Below are positions 6,914 through 16,852 of a stretch of 39,924 nucleotides of DNA, piece after piece. Made by a program: the position numbers and the translations under genes. Source of the DNA: Enterovibrio gelatinilyticus. GTDB taxonomy: Bacteria; Pseudomonadota; Gammaproteobacteria; Enterobacterales; Vibrionaceae. Numbering within the stretch: the stretch's first letter is position 1; the number at the start of each line of letters is the position of its first letter. Location of the stretch: positions 1 through 39,924 of the forward strand of contig NZ_JAJUBC010000042.1 in assembly GCF_028683095.1 (NCBI RefSeq), given 5' to 3'. Below the pieces are notes generated by a model. It was not told where the DNA came from, made no database searches, and saw nothing but the letters and a program-made list of their open reading frames with translations.

Positions 6914-7847
6914 TGCATTAGAGACGTTTTTTGATGTTGTTTCTGAGCGTATTAAAGCGTGTGGGAATGAAGTTAGACGCGTTTTCCATGGTCGTGGTCG
7001 TTGCTATGAAGGCCTTGAGCAGATCACAGCTGACTGGCTGGGACAAGGTGTGCTACAAATTGCGATCTTTAAAGAGGCTGACCCTTCGTTCTATCAAGTT
7101 CTTCGTGATGGAATAGAAAAATTTTGCCAGAGCGACATATGGAAGAACGCTGGTGGCACAACGGTAGTTTTACAACACCGTGACCGTGAAGGCGCTGAAA
7201 CAGAGACCCTAGTGGGTGAGCAACCACAGCAAATCAATGTGATTGAGAATGGGCTTACTTATAAGTTGGATTTGGGTAAACGCCAAAACAATGGGCTGTT
7301 TCTTGATATGCGTTTAGGCCGAGAGTGGGTGCAAAACAACGCCAAGCATAAACGTGTGCTGAATTTATTTGCTTATACCTGTGGTTTCTCTGTTGCCGCG
7401 GTTGAAGGAAAGGCTGACCAAGTCGTTAACTTAGATATGGCAAAGTCATCATTGTCTCGTGGTCGTGAAAACCACCAACTCAACCAACATAACCTCAATC
7501 AAGTGGCGTTCTTGGGGCATGAGTTATTTAAATCATGGGGCAAAGTTAAAAAGTATGGCCCATATGATCTGGTCATTATCGATCCGCCTTCATTCCAGAA
7601 AGGCAGCTTCGTGTTGACTAAGGACTACGCAAAGATATTGCGTCGCTTACCTGATCTTGTTGAAAAAGGTGGGGACGTGCTGGCATGTGTTAATGCACCA
7701 GATATTCAGCCAAGTTTCTTGATGGAACAAATGGCTGAGTGCGCACCTGAGTTTGAATTTGTTTCTCGTTTAGATAATCCGCCAGAATTTGAAGATATTG
7801 ATACAGACAGCGCGCTGAAAGTGATGCACTTTAAACGTCAGGGTTAA
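6900..7847 (+). CDS. Class I SAM-dependent methyltransferase (RlmI-like)
   Basis: 315 aa. The SAM-binding motif VLNLFAYTCGFSVAAVEG (about residues 157-174) and the catalytic-region motif DPPSFQKG place it in the RlmI/RlmK-type Rossmann methyltransferases, here without a PUA domain. Such proteins methylate rRNA bases, commonly cytosine C5. ATG codons at 6900 and 6903 are equivalent; AAAGGA sits 9 nt before the first. It overlaps the basic small protein upstream and is 15 bp from a small gene downstream, giving a three-gene unit. The substrate is unproven. Confidence 0.88.
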   Translation: MMNPDALETFFDVVSERIKACGNEVRRVFHGRGRCYEGLEQITADWLGQGVLQIAIFKEADPSFYQVLRDGIEKFCQSDIWKNAGGTTVVLQHRDREGAETETLVGEQPQQINVIENGLTYKLDLGKRQNNGLFLDMRLGREWVQNNAKHKRVLNLFAYTCGFSVAAVEGKADQVVNLDMAKSSLSRGRENHQLNQHNLNQVAFLGHELFKSWGKVKKYGPYDLVIIDPPSFQKGSFVLTKDYAKILRRLPDLVEKGGDVLACVNAPDIQPSFLMEQMAECAPEFEFVSRLDNPPEFEDIDTDSALKVMHFKRQG

Positions 7848-7862
7848 TGGCGGAGACACAAC

Positions 7863-8114
7863 ATGGACGCTTTTCAACGGATCAGTGAATTGGAGTCAGG
7901 TCATCATGAGGTGATCTACCAAAATGGTCGTTGGGGATTGACGATAAAACGTTATGGTCATGGTCATGCGGTAAAAGTGTTTGCAGAGTCGTTATCAGGC
8001 AAGGATTTCATCAGCGGAAACTTGTATTTGATCGATGATGTCTGGTCACTCAAACCCTGTGAAATGCCCCGTGAAAAAGTGATGTCATTTATTCTTGGCT
8101 TTCAGGCGCCGTGA
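7863..8114 (+). CDS. Hypothetical protein, 83 aa
   Basis: Small soluble protein of unknown function, with no recognised motif, signal peptide or membrane segment. It follows the methyltransferase by 15 bp with GGAGA before the ATG, and its unit ends at the terminator at 8174. The sequence alternates short hydrophobic and charged stretches (YQNGRWGLTIKRYGHGHAVKVF), compatible with a beta-rich fold. Confidence 0.65.
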   Translation: MDAFQRISELESGHHEVIYQNGRWGLTIKRYGHGHAVKVFAESLSGKDFISGNLYLIDDVWSLKPCEMPREKVMSFILGFQAP

Positions 8115-8173
8115 GCGTGATATTTCGTCGACACTGATGGCACGATATCGATTCAGACGTTTGTAATAGCGTT

Positions 8174-8201
8174 AAAAAATCCCGCATTAGCGGGATTTTT
8201 T
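8174..8201. terminator. Bidirectional terminator between convergent genes
   Basis: AAAAAATCCCGC-ATTA-GCGGGATTTTTT forms a stem with A and T tracts on both sides. It serves the plus-strand unit ending at 8114 and the minus-strand lipoprotein gene ending at 8224. Confidence 0.92.
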
Positions 8202-8223
8202 ATATCGAGAATACGCTGAAAAC

Positions 8224-8622
8224 TTATGACGCAGTGCAGTCGTTTTCCGATATTACACGATCAAATACTGGGCGTCCGCGAGCATCTCTCACTAACAGTT
8301 TGTAACTCACGCCTTTCTCTAGCAGAGACAAAATTTCGTTGTCCGTGCAGTAGGTCTTTTTCAATTTTTCGACCAGAGCAGCTGGCGCAACGTCACCGCT
8401 TTCTGCGTAAAGTAAGGTGAGTTCAATCTCAGAGCCGTTGGCTTTAGCGCGGACCAAGTTATAACCGTTCATGTTCACTGGAACAATTTTGCTGAGTATG
8501 TCGGCACGTTGCTCTGCGAACGATTCAGCGATTTCTTGATCTGAGGTAGTCGAACAAGCAGATAGCATCAGTGCAACGGCACCAGCTAAAGCGATTCGAC
8601 CTGTTGTTGAAAATTTTCGCAT
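8224..8622 (-). CDS. Lipoprotein resembling the GspS/AspS pilotin family
   Basis: 132 aa with a lipoprotein signal peptide: RKFSTTGRIALAGAVALML then the lipobox LSAC, so the mature protein starts at Cys23. The mature part has two further cysteines (YCTDNE and the C-terminal ENDCTAS) that could form a disulphide. The pattern LVRA...LLY...YC...LLEKGVSYKL..RDARGRPVFDR...C resembles the Vibrio-type pilotins that carry the type II secretin GspD to the outer membrane. No other secretion genes are nearby, so the role is tentative. It lies 31 bp after yciI on the same strand and ends at a shared terminator. Confidence 0.8.
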   Translation of the reverse strand: MRKFSTTGRIALAGAVALMLSACSTTSDQEIAESFAEQRADILSKIVPVNMNGYNLVRAKANGSEIELTLLYAESGDVAPAALVEKLKKTYCTDNEILSLLEKGVSYKLLVRDARGRPVFDRVISENDCTAS

Positions 8623-8653
8623 TACAGGGTCCTATGCGTTTGCTGTCAGCCAG

Positions 8654-8956
8654 TTAGGCTGGAAGCACTTTCTTGAAAGGTTTAACGATAACGTCTTTGT
8701 AGACGCCAGCGTCGATATAAGGGTCAGCATCAGCCCATGCTTTTGCATCGTCGAGGCTATCAAATTTTGCGATAACGGTTGAACCTGTGAATCCCGCTTC
8801 GCCTGGGTCTTCACTGTCGATGGCAGGGTTAGGGCCAGCAACTAATAAGCGTCCCTGTGAATCCAATTCGCGCAATCGTGCTAAATGTTGCTCTCTTACT
8901 TGTAGGCGTAATGGCAAACTGTTTTCAACATCTTGTGAAAAAATGACGTACCACAT
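8654..8956 (-). CDS. yciI: YciI family protein
   Basis: 100 aa, the normal YciI length. It has the alpha/beta ferredoxin-like fold of the YCII family ([17 protein letters not shown], then a late [17 protein letters not shown]). The conserved His (REQHLARL) and Asp (DPY) expected in this family are present. Biochemical function is not established. Its place near trp, yciA and yciB is conserved in enterics and vibrios. The start at 8956 is supported by GAGA upstream. Confidence 0.93.
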   Translation of the reverse strand: MWYVIFSQDVENSLPLRLQVREQHLARLRELDSQGRLLVAGPNPAIDSEDPGEAGFTGSTVIAKFDSLDDAKAWADADPYIDAGVYKDVIVKPFKKVLPA

Positions 8957-9043
8957 CCGTGTTCTCTCCGCGTTAATTCGTTTCTTGTTTCATTGGCCTA
9001 TTGTAAGCAAGGCTAAAGATTCATGCTGACGCTATTGTCTGAT

Positions 9044-9442
9044 TTATGACTTATTTATCGCTCTTGGGCGGCCGTCACCATCAATCGCCACATAATTGAA
9101 CGTTGCTTCGCAGACTTTCTTCCGCTGACCCACGCCATCGGTCGCGACGGGCTTGATCCATACCTCAAGGCTAACACTCATGGACGTGCGCCCAATACGG
9201 GTGCATTCACCGTAACAGCATACGACATCACCGACCGATACTGGGGTTTTGAATACAATCTCTTCGACAGAGACGGTGACAACTCGACCGTGGGAGACCT
9301 CTTTCGCCAAAATGGCACCAGCCAAATCCAATTGAGACATGATCCAGCCGCCAAAAATATCGCCATTGGCATTGGTATCAGCGGGCATCGCCAATGTACG
9401 CAGCAATAGTTGACCACGTGGGCAATTGTTTGTTTCCGACAT
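9044..9442 (-). CDS. yciA: Acyl-CoA thioesterase YciA
   Basis: 132 aa hot-dog-fold enzyme that hydrolyses acyl-CoA to free acid and CoA in the cytoplasm. The family motif GDIFGGWIMSQLDLAG (about residues 27-42) holds the catalytic aspartate, and VSVEEIVFKTPVSVGDVV continues the hot-dog core. It follows yciB by 64 bp on the same strand, an order conserved in enterics. Confidence 0.95.
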   Translation of the reverse strand: MSETNNCPRGQLLLRTLAMPADTNANGDIFGGWIMSQLDLAGAILAKEVSHGRVVTVSVEEIVFKTPVSVGDVVCCYGECTRIGRTSMSVSLEVWIKPVATDGVGQRKKVCEATFNYVAIDGDGRPRAINKS

Positions 9443-9480
9443 CTTACTACTTCCGAGATGAGGTGTTTAAGTCGCGAAAT

Positions 9481-9500
9481 TGGGCAGATGATGCTGCCCA
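9481..9500 (-). other. Hairpin between yciB and yciA
   Basis: TGGGCAG-ATGATG-CTGCCCA forms a 7-bp stem right after the yciB stop codon. There is no T tract, so it is more likely a processing or stabilising element than a full terminator. Confidence 0.4.
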
Positions 9501-9506
9501 TATTCA

Positions 9507-10046
9507 TTATTCTGAATCGGTGTCTTTGGGTAAATGCTTGTAAATATATACCCCTGTAGCCAGCGTGTACGCCAATGTGATCGCCATTAAGCCAAATACT
9601 TTGAAGTTGACCCACACGTCCAACGGCAGGGTATAAGCGATATAGACATTAAGCACCCCCAGCACAGCAAAGAAGGCAACCCAAGCATTGTTGATGTTAC
9701 GCCACACAGTTTCAGGCAGAGTGATTTCTTTGCCAAGCATACCTTTGATCAATGGTTTTCCCATGATTTGGGAAACAATCAGGCCGACAGAAAACAAGGC
9801 GTAAACAATGGTGACTTTCCATTTGATGAAATTGTCATCGTGGAAAAAGAGTGTCATACCGCCAAACACTGCGACCAATGTCGCGGTGACGATCTGCATT
9901 TTCTCTACTTTTTTGTACAGAACCCACGTCAAGATCACTTGAAGAATCGTTGCAACGATTAGCGCACCTGTTGCGGTGTAGATGTCGTACATCTTGTAGA
10001 GTGCAAAGAATATAATTAATGGGATGAAGTCGAGGAGCTGTTTCAT
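9507..10046 (-). CDS. yciB: Inner membrane-spanning protein YciB (septation protein A family)
   Basis: 179 aa with five or so hydrophobic segments beginning at residue 3 ([20 protein letters not shown]). The family, also called IspZ/septation protein A, affects envelope integrity and cell division in enterics; its molecular role is unsettled. It lies 210 bp downstream of trpA and is separated from it by the operon terminator, so it likely has its own promoter. Confidence 0.95.
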   Translation of the reverse strand: MKQLLDFIPLIIFFALYKMYDIYTATGALIVATILQVILTWVLYKKVEKMQIVTATLVAVFGGMTLFFHDDNFIKWKVTIVYALFSVGLIVSQIMGKPLIKGMLGKEITLPETVWRNINNAWVAFFAVLGVLNVYIAYTLPLDVWVNFKVFGLMAITLAYTLATGVYIYKHLPKDTDSE

Positions 10047-10171
10047 GCAAGTACTTGTCCTTGTTTGCTTCCCATTAAAATGAAATTGTCATTGTGTGGG
10101 GGCTTTAAGCGTTATAACGAAGTTTACAGAAATCTTGCTTTAGATAAAACGTGAATGGTCGCTTGGTATAG

Positions 10172-10199
10172 AAAAGGCCAGCATTGCTGCTGACCTTTT
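10172..10199 (-). terminator. trpt: Terminator of the trp operon
   Basis: On the minus strand AAAAGG-T-CAGCA-GCAA-TGCTG-G-CCTTTT forms a stem with one internal mismatch, ending in TTTT. It lies 57 bp after the trpA stop codon. Confidence 0.8.
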
Positions 10200-10256
10200 A
10201 GGCAATATGGCCGTCAAGTACCACCAATTGATGGTGACACTAGAAATATCGGTTTG

Positions 10257-11078
10257 CTATTTGACGGTCGCGGCTTTCAGGTTAACCACAAACTCACCGA
10301 GCTCTTTCAGCATGGTGGCTTCGTCATCAACATTTCGCTCAATGATTTTGACAACGGCAGAACCTGAAATGGCACCCGCAGCGCCTGCCGCGATAGCTTC
10401 TTTCACCTGTGACGGCTCGGAAATACCGAAACCAAGAAGTGGGCGAGGCGCACCGTAATCGCTAAGTTTCTTCAGCAAGTGATCAATCGGTTGACCCGCT
10501 TTGGTTTCTGCACCTGTTACGCCAGCGCGAGATAACAGATAGGTGTAACCGCCGCCAAGTTCTGAAATGGTTTTCAGTGTTTCTTCGTTTGCATTCGGTG
10601 GCGCAATGAAAATGGCATGAACACCATGCTTTGCCGCTGAATCACGAAACTCTTTCGATTCGCCTGCTGGCACATCGGCTATCAATACCGAATCCACACC
10701 GGCATCGGCGCATTTTGCGTAGAAGTTGTCGATACCGTTCGCAAACACTAAGTTTGCGTACATCAACAGACCCATAGGGATCTCAGGGTGGTTTTCACGC
10801 ACTTGACGCAGAATGTCAAAGCAGTTGTCTGGTGTGGTACCTGAATCCAATGCGCGGATTGCTGCACCTTGAATCGTCGGCCCATCAGCCAATGGGTCAG
10901 AGAAAGGAATACCCAGCTCCAGTGCGTCTGCACCATTTGCCACAAGGGTTTCGATGATCTTTAGTGATTGCGCTGGGTTTGGATCGCCAATGGTCACGAA
11001 AGGAACGAAGGCACCTTCACCTTTGGCATCGAGGTTTTCAAACATCGCTTCATAGCGGTGAGACAAGGTCGCAGCCAT
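10257..11078 (-). CDS. trpA: Tryptophan synthase alpha chain
   Basis: 273 aa. It cleaves indole-3-glycerol phosphate to indole and glyceraldehyde 3-phosphate; indole is channelled to TrpB. The catalytic Glu is at about 54 and Asp at about 65 in [17 protein letters not shown], and the phosphate-binding loop includes [12 protein letters not shown]. Its ATG shares one base with the trpB stop (TAATG), a translational-coupling arrangement that keeps alpha and beta chains equimolar. Last gene of the operon. Confidence 0.98.
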   Translation of the reverse strand: MAATLSHRYEAMFENLDAKGEGAFVPFVTIGDPNPAQSLKIIETLVANGADALELGIPFSDPLADGPTIQGAAIRALDSGTTPDNCFDILRQVRENHPEIPMGLLMYANLVFANGIDNFYAKCADAGVDSVLIADVPAGESKEFRDSAAKHGVHAIFIAPPNANEETLKTISELGGGYTYLLSRAGVTGAETKAGQPIDHLLKKLSDYGAPRPLLGFGISEPSQVKEAIAAGAAGAISGSAVVKIIERNVDDEATMLKELGEFVVNLKAATVK

Positions 11079-12268
11079 TACATCACTCCTTTTTCTTTCA
11101 AAATGTCGTGCACGGTGAAGATGTCCTTGTCTCCACGACCTGACAAGTTAACCACTAACAATTGTTCTTTCTCTGGGTTCTCGCGTGCCATTTTCAGCGC
11201 ATATGCCAAGGCGTGTGCTGATTCTAATGCAGGAATAATTCCTTCATGTCGCGCCAACTCTTGGAAAGCATCAAGCGCTTCATCATCGGTAATCGCAACA
11301 TATTCCGCACGACCTATGGAATTCAAATGCGCGTGCTGAGGGCCAACAGATGGGAAGTCGAGACCCGCTGAGATGGAGTACGATTCTTCGACCTGACCAT
11401 TCGGGTCTTGCATCAGTGGTGATTTCATACCAAAGAAGATCCCCAGCTTACCGTGTTTGAGTGGTGCGCCGTGTTGGTCTGTGTCCAAGCCTAAACCTGC
11501 TGGCTCAACACCAATCAGGCCAACATCAGATTCTTCGATGAAATCAGCAAACATACCGATCGCATTTGAACCACCGCCTACACAGGCAATGACGCTGTCA
11601 GGCAAACGACCTTCGCGCTCCAAAATCTGTTGCTTGGTTTCTTCACCAATCATTTTTTGGAATTCACGTACTATGGTCGGGAAAGGGTGAGGACCTGCTG
11701 CCGTACCCAATAGGTAGTGTGCATCTTCATAGCTTGCAGACCAGTCGCGTAGGGCTTCGTTACAGGCATCTTTCAGGGTTGAAGAGCCTGAGTGAACTGG
11801 AATCACTTCAGCGCCCATTAGCTTCATGCGGAATACATTCGGGCTTTGACGTTCTACGTCTTTTGCACCCATGTAAACGCGACATTTCAAATCTAGCAGA
11901 GCACAAGCCAGTGCTGTTGCGACACCGTGTTGCCCCGCACCTGTTTCAGCGATGATCTCTTTCTTGCCCATACGCTTTGCTAACAGAGCTTGACCCAAAA
12001 CCTGATTGGTTTTGTGGGCACCACCGTGAAGTAAGTCTTCACGCTTTAGGTAAAGCTTGGTCTTGGTGCCTTTGGTCAGGTTGCGCGTCAGCGTCAGTGC
12101 GGTAGGGCGACCTGCGTATTCTTCCAAAAGGCCAATAAATTCCTTCTGAAATTCTGGGTCACTTTGCGCATCAATAAACGCTTGTTCTAGCTGGTCCAGT
12201 GCTGGGACCAAGATTTGTGGTACGTACTGACCACCAAATTCGCCGAAGTAGGCATTCAACTTAGTCAT
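11078..12268 (-). CDS. trpB: Tryptophan synthase beta chain
   Basis: 396 aa, full length. A PLP enzyme that condenses indole with serine. The PLP lysine is K86 in HGGAHKTNQ, and the phosphate-binding glycine loop [12 protein letters not shown] is intact. It starts 9 bp after trpCF with AAAGGA-type spacing. It forms the alpha2beta2 complex with the adjacent trpA product. Confidence 0.98.
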   Translation of the reverse strand: MTKLNAYFGEFGGQYVPQILVPALDQLEQAFIDAQSDPEFQKEFIGLLEEYAGRPTALTLTRNLTKGTKTKLYLKREDLLHGGAHKTNQVLGQALLAKRMGKKEIIAETGAGQHGVATALACALLDLKCRVYMGAKDVERQSPNVFRMKLMGAEVIPVHSGSSTLKDACNEALRDWSASYEDAHYLLGTAAGPHPFPTIVREFQKMIGEETKQQILEREGRLPDSVIACVGGGSNAIGMFADFIEESDVGLIGVEPAGLGLDTDQHGAPLKHGKLGIFFGMKSPLMQDPNGQVEESYSISAGLDFPSVGPQHAHLNSIGRAEYVAITDDEALDAFQELARHEGIIPALESAHALAYALKMARENPEKEQLLVVNLSGRGDKDIFTVHDILKEKGVM

Positions 12269-12277
12269 AACTGTCCT

Positions 12278-13645
12278 TTAGTAATCTCTAAGCGCTGAGA
12301 ATGCAGCGTCCAATTTTTGTTTATCTTTGATACCCGGCGTGCTTTCGACGCCAGAGTTGAAATCGAGTCCTGCGCAGCCCAGTTGTGCTGCGTCTTTTGC
12401 GTTTTCTTCTGAAAGGCCACCTGCAATCATGACGGTGTCTTTGCGATCCTCGGGAATGAGGGACCAATCAAACGCTTTGCCTGTTCCGCCGCTTTGTGTT
12501 CCCACGCGGCTATCGAAAAGGTTTCTGTCGGCATTGGCTTCCAAAGTGGGAGCAGTATCGCTCACGCCATGGGCTTTCCAAATTTGAGTGTCGTTTGGTA
12601 ATGCTTCACGCAGCGCCTTCACGTAGTCGCCATCTTCATTGCCGTGTAGCTGAACTGCCGACAGTGATAGTGCGTTTGCTGTCTCAGCAACCTCTGAACG
12701 TTCATGGTTTTGGAATACGCCAACGTAAGCAAGCGGTGCGCCTTCCATGACTTTTCGAGCCGCATCCACATCCACAAAGCGCGGTGATTTTTCAACGAAA
12801 ATGAGTCCACCGTAGTTGGCATAGGCGTCGTAAGCGGCTTTTGCATCTTCTGCACGTGTCAAACCGCAGACCTTGTTGTCACCGTAAAGTACACGACGTA
12901 CAGCACGTTCAACATCGTCTTCAGACATTAACGAGCTACCAATCAAGAAGCCGTTGGCGAAAGGTGCAAGCTCACGTACTTGTTGATGGGTATAGATACC
13001 TGATTCTGAAATCACGATGGTGTCTTCAGACAAACGCGGCGCGAGCTCTTTCGTACGGTTTAGGTCGATGCTTAGATCGCGAAGGTTACGGTTATTTATG
13101 CCAACCACTTTTGCCTTAAGTGCAATGGCGCGTTCCAGTTCTTCTTCGTTGCTGACTTCTGTCAGCACACCGAGGTTAAGTTCGTGTGCAAGCGCAGACA
13201 GCTCACGGTATTCGTCGTCGTTGAGCACAGACAGCATCAACAAAATGGCATCAGCTTGATGAAAACGCGCGAGGTAGACTTGGTAGGTGTCTACCATGAA
13301 ATCTTTGCACAGTACTGGGCAAGGCACTTGACCGCGGACTTGTGGCAGAAAATCGAAGTTACCTTGGAAGTACTTTTCGTCTGTCAGGACAGAAATCGCC
13401 GCGGCGTGGTTGCCGTATACGCTGGCGATGTAATCCAAGTCGAAGTCATCACGGATCAGGCCTTTTGATGGCGAGGCCTTTTTGCATTCCAAGATAAACT
13501 TGGCTGGTTTGCCTGAAAGCGCATCGTAAAAGCTACGATCACTAGGGACGACTTCATTGATGAAGGTGTCTAGCGGTTGTGCCGCTCTGCGTGCTTCAAT
13601 CCAAATGCGCTTATCCGCAACAATTTTTGCTAATACCGTTTCCAT
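12278..13645 (-). CDS. trpCF: Bifunctional IGP synthase / PRA isomerase
   Basis: 455 aa, a fusion of two TIM barrels as in enterics and vibrios. Residues 1-255 are indole-3-glycerol-phosphate synthase (FILECKKASPSKG, CKDFMVDTYQV, GINNRNLRDL, ISESGI); residues 256-455 are phosphoribosylanthranilate isomerase (KVCGLTRAEDA with its catalytic Cys, VQLHGNED, LDFNSGVE). It carries out the two steps before tryptophan synthase. Its ATG overlaps the trpD stop by one base (TAATG). Confidence 0.98.
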   Translation of the reverse strand: METVLAKIVADKRIWIEARRAAQPLDTFINEVVPSDRSFYDALSGKPAKFILECKKASPSKGLIRDDFDLDYIASVYGNHAAAISVLTDEKYFQGNFDFLPQVRGQVPCPVLCKDFMVDTYQVYLARFHQADAILLMLSVLNDDEYRELSALAHELNLGVLTEVSNEEELERAIALKAKVVGINNRNLRDLSIDLNRTKELAPRLSEDTIVISESGIYTHQQVRELAPFANGFLIGSSLMSEDDVERAVRRVLYGDNKVCGLTRAEDAKAAYDAYANYGGLIFVEKSPRFVDVDAARKVMEGAPLAYVGVFQNHERSEVAETANALSLSAVQLHGNEDGDYVKALREALPNDTQIWKAHGVSDTAPTLEANADRNLFDSRVGTQSGGTGKAFDWSLIPEDRKDTVMIAGGLSEENAKDAAQLGCAGLDFNSGVESTPGIKDKQKLDAAFSALRDY

Positions 13646-14646
13646 TAGTTGCTCCGTGACGCAAGTTGCTGAACAAGTTCGAAAGGTTTACCGCTGTTCA
13701 TCACATCTAACGCTTTTTGCGTGTTTGCTTTCAGATCTTCATGCCCGAACAGGCGAAGTAGAAGTGCAACGTTAACGGCAACCGCGCTTTGCTGTGCTTC
13801 TGTCCCTTTGCCTTGCAAAATCTGTGTGATGATTTCCCGGTTCTCTTCTGGCGTGCCCCCTTCAATGGATTTGAGAGGGTGGGTGTTAACGCCGAAATCT
13901 TCCGGTGTCAGCGTGTATTCGGTGATCACGCTATCTTTAATCTCAGCCACCGTGGTTTCACCGTGAATCGCGACTTCATCAAGCCCACTGCCATGAACAA
14001 CCGCTGCGCGTTTCAGGCCAAGGGTTTTGATGGTTTCTGCAATCGGTCTTACTAAGGCTTTGTCATAGACACCCATCAATTCCAGCGTTGGTTTTGCAGG
14101 GTTAATTAATGGGCCTAACAAATTAAAGATGGTGCGTGTTTTCATGGTTTGACGAACAGGCATCGCGTGGCGAACACCGCTGTGATATTGCGGAGCGAAC
14201 AAGAAGCATACGCCCAAATCATCCAATGCGCCGCGTGCCGTTTCTGGGCTCATAGCTAAATCAATACCAAAAGCGGCAAGTAAGTCGGAAGAGCCGGATT
14301 TGCTCGATACGCCTCGGTTACCGTGCTTGGCAACTTTTACACCACAGGCTGCGGCAACAAAGGCGGCTGTCGTGGAAATGTTGATGGAGTTAGAGCCGTC
14401 ACCGCCAGTGCCAACAATGTCAGCGAAATCATAGTCTGGTGACGGGAACGGGTTTGCATTTTCCGTTAATGCAGATGCCGCGCCCGCGATTTCTTCTGGC
14501 GTTTCGCCTTTAATTTTTAGCGATGTTAACGTTGCCGCCAACAGGATAGGGTCCATTTCACCTTTGATAATGGTGTCGAACAGCTGATGGCTTTCTTCAC
14601 GAGACAGAGATTCTTGTTCGTAAAGCTTATTAATAATTGCGTCCAT
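13645..14646 (-). CDS. trpD: Anthranilate phosphoribosyltransferase
   Basis: 333 aa from the ATG at 14646, chosen because AAGGAGAG lies 7 nt before it and the family starts with [11 protein letters not shown]. An in-frame ATG at 14673 overlapping the trpG stop (ATGA) would add nine residues but lacks such a site. The PRPP-binding motif [14 protein letters not shown] and [15 protein letters not shown] are intact. TrpG and TrpD are separate proteins here, unlike the E. coli TrpGD fusion. Confidence 0.97.
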   Translation of the reverse strand: MDAIINKLYEQESLSREESHQLFDTIIKGEMDPILLAATLTSLKIKGETPEEIAGAASALTENANPFPSPDYDFADIVGTGGDGSNSINISTTAAFVAAACGVKVAKHGNRGVSSKSGSSDLLAAFGIDLAMSPETARGALDDLGVCFLFAPQYHSGVRHAMPVRQTMKTRTIFNLLGPLINPAKPTLELMGVYDKALVRPIAETIKTLGLKRAAVVHGSGLDEVAIHGETTVAEIKDSVITEYTLTPEDFGVNTHPLKSIEGGTPEENREIITQILQGKGTEAQQSAVAVNVALLLRLFGHEDLKANTQKALDVMNSGKPFELVQQLASRSN

Positions 14647-14672
14647 GTTTACTCTCCTTGTCTTGTCGTCCA

Positions 14673-15272
14673 TCAGCGCGGCTGTGTCGCCCAGTTGATT
14701 GTATTTGTTAGAAGGTCTGCGCCTTTCGTTGTTAAAATTGACTCTGGATGGAATTGGAAACCGACCACGCGATCGGCGTCGTTCACGACTGCCATGACTA
14801 AGCCTTCCACATCTGCAATCACATCCAGTGAGTCAGGTACCTTGGTGGCAACCAACGAGTGGTAGCGTGCAATAGTGAGCGGGCTTTCAATGTCGCCAAA
14901 TACGGCATGAGCGTTATGTGTCATCTGGGATGCCTTCCCGTGAACAATTTCACCCGCGCCAGCAACTACGCCTCCATAGGCTTCTGTGATGGCTTGTTGA
15001 CCAAGACAAATACCAATCATTGGCACTTTGCCTTTCAGTTTTTGGATCAGTGCAGGCATGCAGCCTGCTTCTGATGGCGCACCCGGGCCAGGGGACAGCA
15101 CCACAACAGGGTTAGTGAGCTCACTAACGGCTTGCTCAATTTGCTCTGCGGACAAACTGTTGCGGTAAATCTTCACTGGATAACCCAATGAACGAAACTG
15201 ATCGACCAAGTTATATGTGAAAGAGTCGAAGTTATCGATCAGCACGATGTGTGCATTAATGACTTGGCTCAT
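14673..15272 (-). CDS. trpG: Anthranilate synthase component II (glutamine amidotransferase)
   Basis: 199 aa class I glutamine amidotransferase that supplies ammonia to TrpE. The nucleophile is C89 in GICLGQQ, with the His-Glu pair in FQFHPESIL near residue 175. The start overlaps the trpE stop (ATGA), with a near-perfect AGGAGGTG 5 nt before it, so it is strongly translated. It is a stand-alone subunit. Confidence 0.97.
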   Translation of the reverse strand: MSQVINAHIVLIDNFDSFTYNLVDQFRSLGYPVKIYRNSLSAEQIEQAVSELTNPVVVLSPGPGAPSEAGCMPALIQKLKGKVPMIGICLGQQAITEAYGGVVAGAGEIVHGKASQMTHNAHAVFGDIESPLTIARYHSLVATKVPDSLDVIADVEGLVMAVVNDADRVVGFQFHPESILTTKGADLLTNTINWATQPR

Positions 15273-16852
15273 TGTGCACCTCCTGAGTGTGCTGCTCGAA
15301 TTGCTGTCAATACAGCTTGCGCTTTTCCGCGTGTTTCATCAGCTTCGGCTTGAGGAACGGAGTCGAAAACCACGCCAGCACCTGCTTGAATTTGAGCAAT
15401 ACCATTTTCAACGTACGCAGAACGAATCACGATACAAGTGTCCATGTCACCGTGACCGGTTAGGTAACCCACTGCGCCACCGTAGCTACCTCGACGGCTT
15501 TTCTCGAACTGTCGAATCAGCTGCATAGCACGAATCTTTGGTGCGCCCGTTAATGTGCCCATGTTCATACACGCTTGATAAGCGTGAAGGGCATCCAGAT
15601 CATTACGTAGTTGACCTACAACGCGGGACACGAGGTGCATAACGTGGCTGTAGCGGTCTACTTTCAATAGGTCTGCAACATAACGAGTTCCCGGTTCACT
15701 GATGCGTGCTACGTCGTTACGTGCCAAATCAACCAGCATCATGTGCTCGGCTTTCTCTTTGGTGTCATTGCGCAGTTCTAGCTCGATCCGACCGTCTAAA
15801 TCTAAGTTGATTGACCCGTTTGGATTTTTACCTCTAGGGCGCGTGCCTGCAATCGGGTAAATCTCTACTTGGTTGGTATCTTTGCTGTATTTAAGTGCGC
15901 TTTCAGGAGAGGCGCCAAATAAGGTGAAGTCTGTGTCATGTATGTAGAACATGTATGGACTTGGGTTTCCTTGTTTGAGCTTCAAATACGCATTCAGTGG
16001 AGAAGGGCAAGGCAGTGTGAATCGACGACTCGGCACGACCTGAAACACATCACCTTTGACCACGTACTGTTTGAGTTCGTCCACTGCCGCGCAGAAATCT
16101 TCATCGCTGACAGAGATGTCGAGGTGAGAAGTATCTACCACCTCTGCATTTGGCATTGGAGTAGGGTTCAGGCAGCTTTCTTTGATGGCTTGTAGTCGAC
16201 GGCTAAGATCGAAATACGTTTCGGTGTTTTCTGCACCGCCAAACTGCGTACCTTGAAGGGTGGCATGGCGCCGCTGGTGGTCAATCACCAACAATGTTTC
16301 GGCGACATAGAACAGGTAGTCTGGACATTGATTACCTGAATCTACCTCAGGTAAATGCTCAAATTGTGCAACGAGATCGTAGGCAAACAAGCCACCGATC
16401 ATGAGTGCTTGTTCAGGCAATCCATCCAGATTAAAAGCATGTTGAACTAAACGTAGCGCATCAAAGGGTGAAGGCTGACGTAAACGTGCGTCTTCATCCA
16501 GAGTGCGGTTTTCCTCAGGAAAATGAAGTGTTAGTAAATCATCAGTACGTTGCGACTCAACCGCCAAACCTTGCTTAGAAAGCTCAGCATCCACTGCGCT
16601 AAGAACATTTCTACCATTCTTTGTTTTGGCTTCGAGCTCTACGGTTCTGTCGCGGCATACGATACGCACGGCGGCATCGATGAGCATCAAACTTTTTAAG
16701 TCCTGCTTGGAATCCACTTCTGCGGATTCGAGCAGTAAGCTATAAGGACGGTCTTGGCAGACCGCCGAATACAATTCTGTCGGAGCGGCGACGTACGGCA
16801 CATCCAGGCTAAGTACGTCGAGTTCGCCTTGTTCTAAAGCGTGGTTTTTCAC
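15269..16852 (-). CDS. trpE: Anthranilate synthase component I
   Basis: 527 aa. It converts chorismate to anthranilate. The start is GTG at 16852, overlapping the stop of the DAHP synthase gene (GTGA), with GGGAG at good spacing. The Trp feedback-binding motif LLES is at residues 40-43 and the chorismate-binding domain is complete ([45 protein letters not shown]). Feedback inhibition by tryptophan is therefore expected in addition to transcriptional control. Confidence 0.98.
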   Translation of the reverse strand: MKNHALEQGELDVLSLDVPYVAAPTELYSAVCQDRPYSLLLESAEVDSKQDLKSLMLIDAAVRIVCRDRTVELEAKTKNGRNVLSAVDAELSKQGLAVESQRTDDLLTLHFPEENRTLDEDARLRQPSPFDALRLVQHAFNLDGLPEQALMIGGLFAYDLVAQFEHLPEVDSGNQCPDYLFYVAETLLVIDHQRRHATLQGTQFGGAENTETYFDLSRRLQAIKESCLNPTPMPNAEVVDTSHLDISVSDEDFCAAVDELKQYVVKGDVFQVVPSRRFTLPCPSPLNAYLKLKQGNPSPYMFYIHDTDFTLFGASPESALKYSKDTNQVEIYPIAGTRPRGKNPNGSINLDLDGRIELELRNDTKEKAEHMMLVDLARNDVARISEPGTRYVADLLKVDRYSHVMHLVSRVVGQLRNDLDALHAYQACMNMGTLTGAPKIRAMQLIRQFEKSRRGSYGGAVGYLTGHGDMDTCIVIRSAYVENGIAQIQAGAGVVFDSVPQAEADETRGKAQAVLTAIRAAHSGGAQ

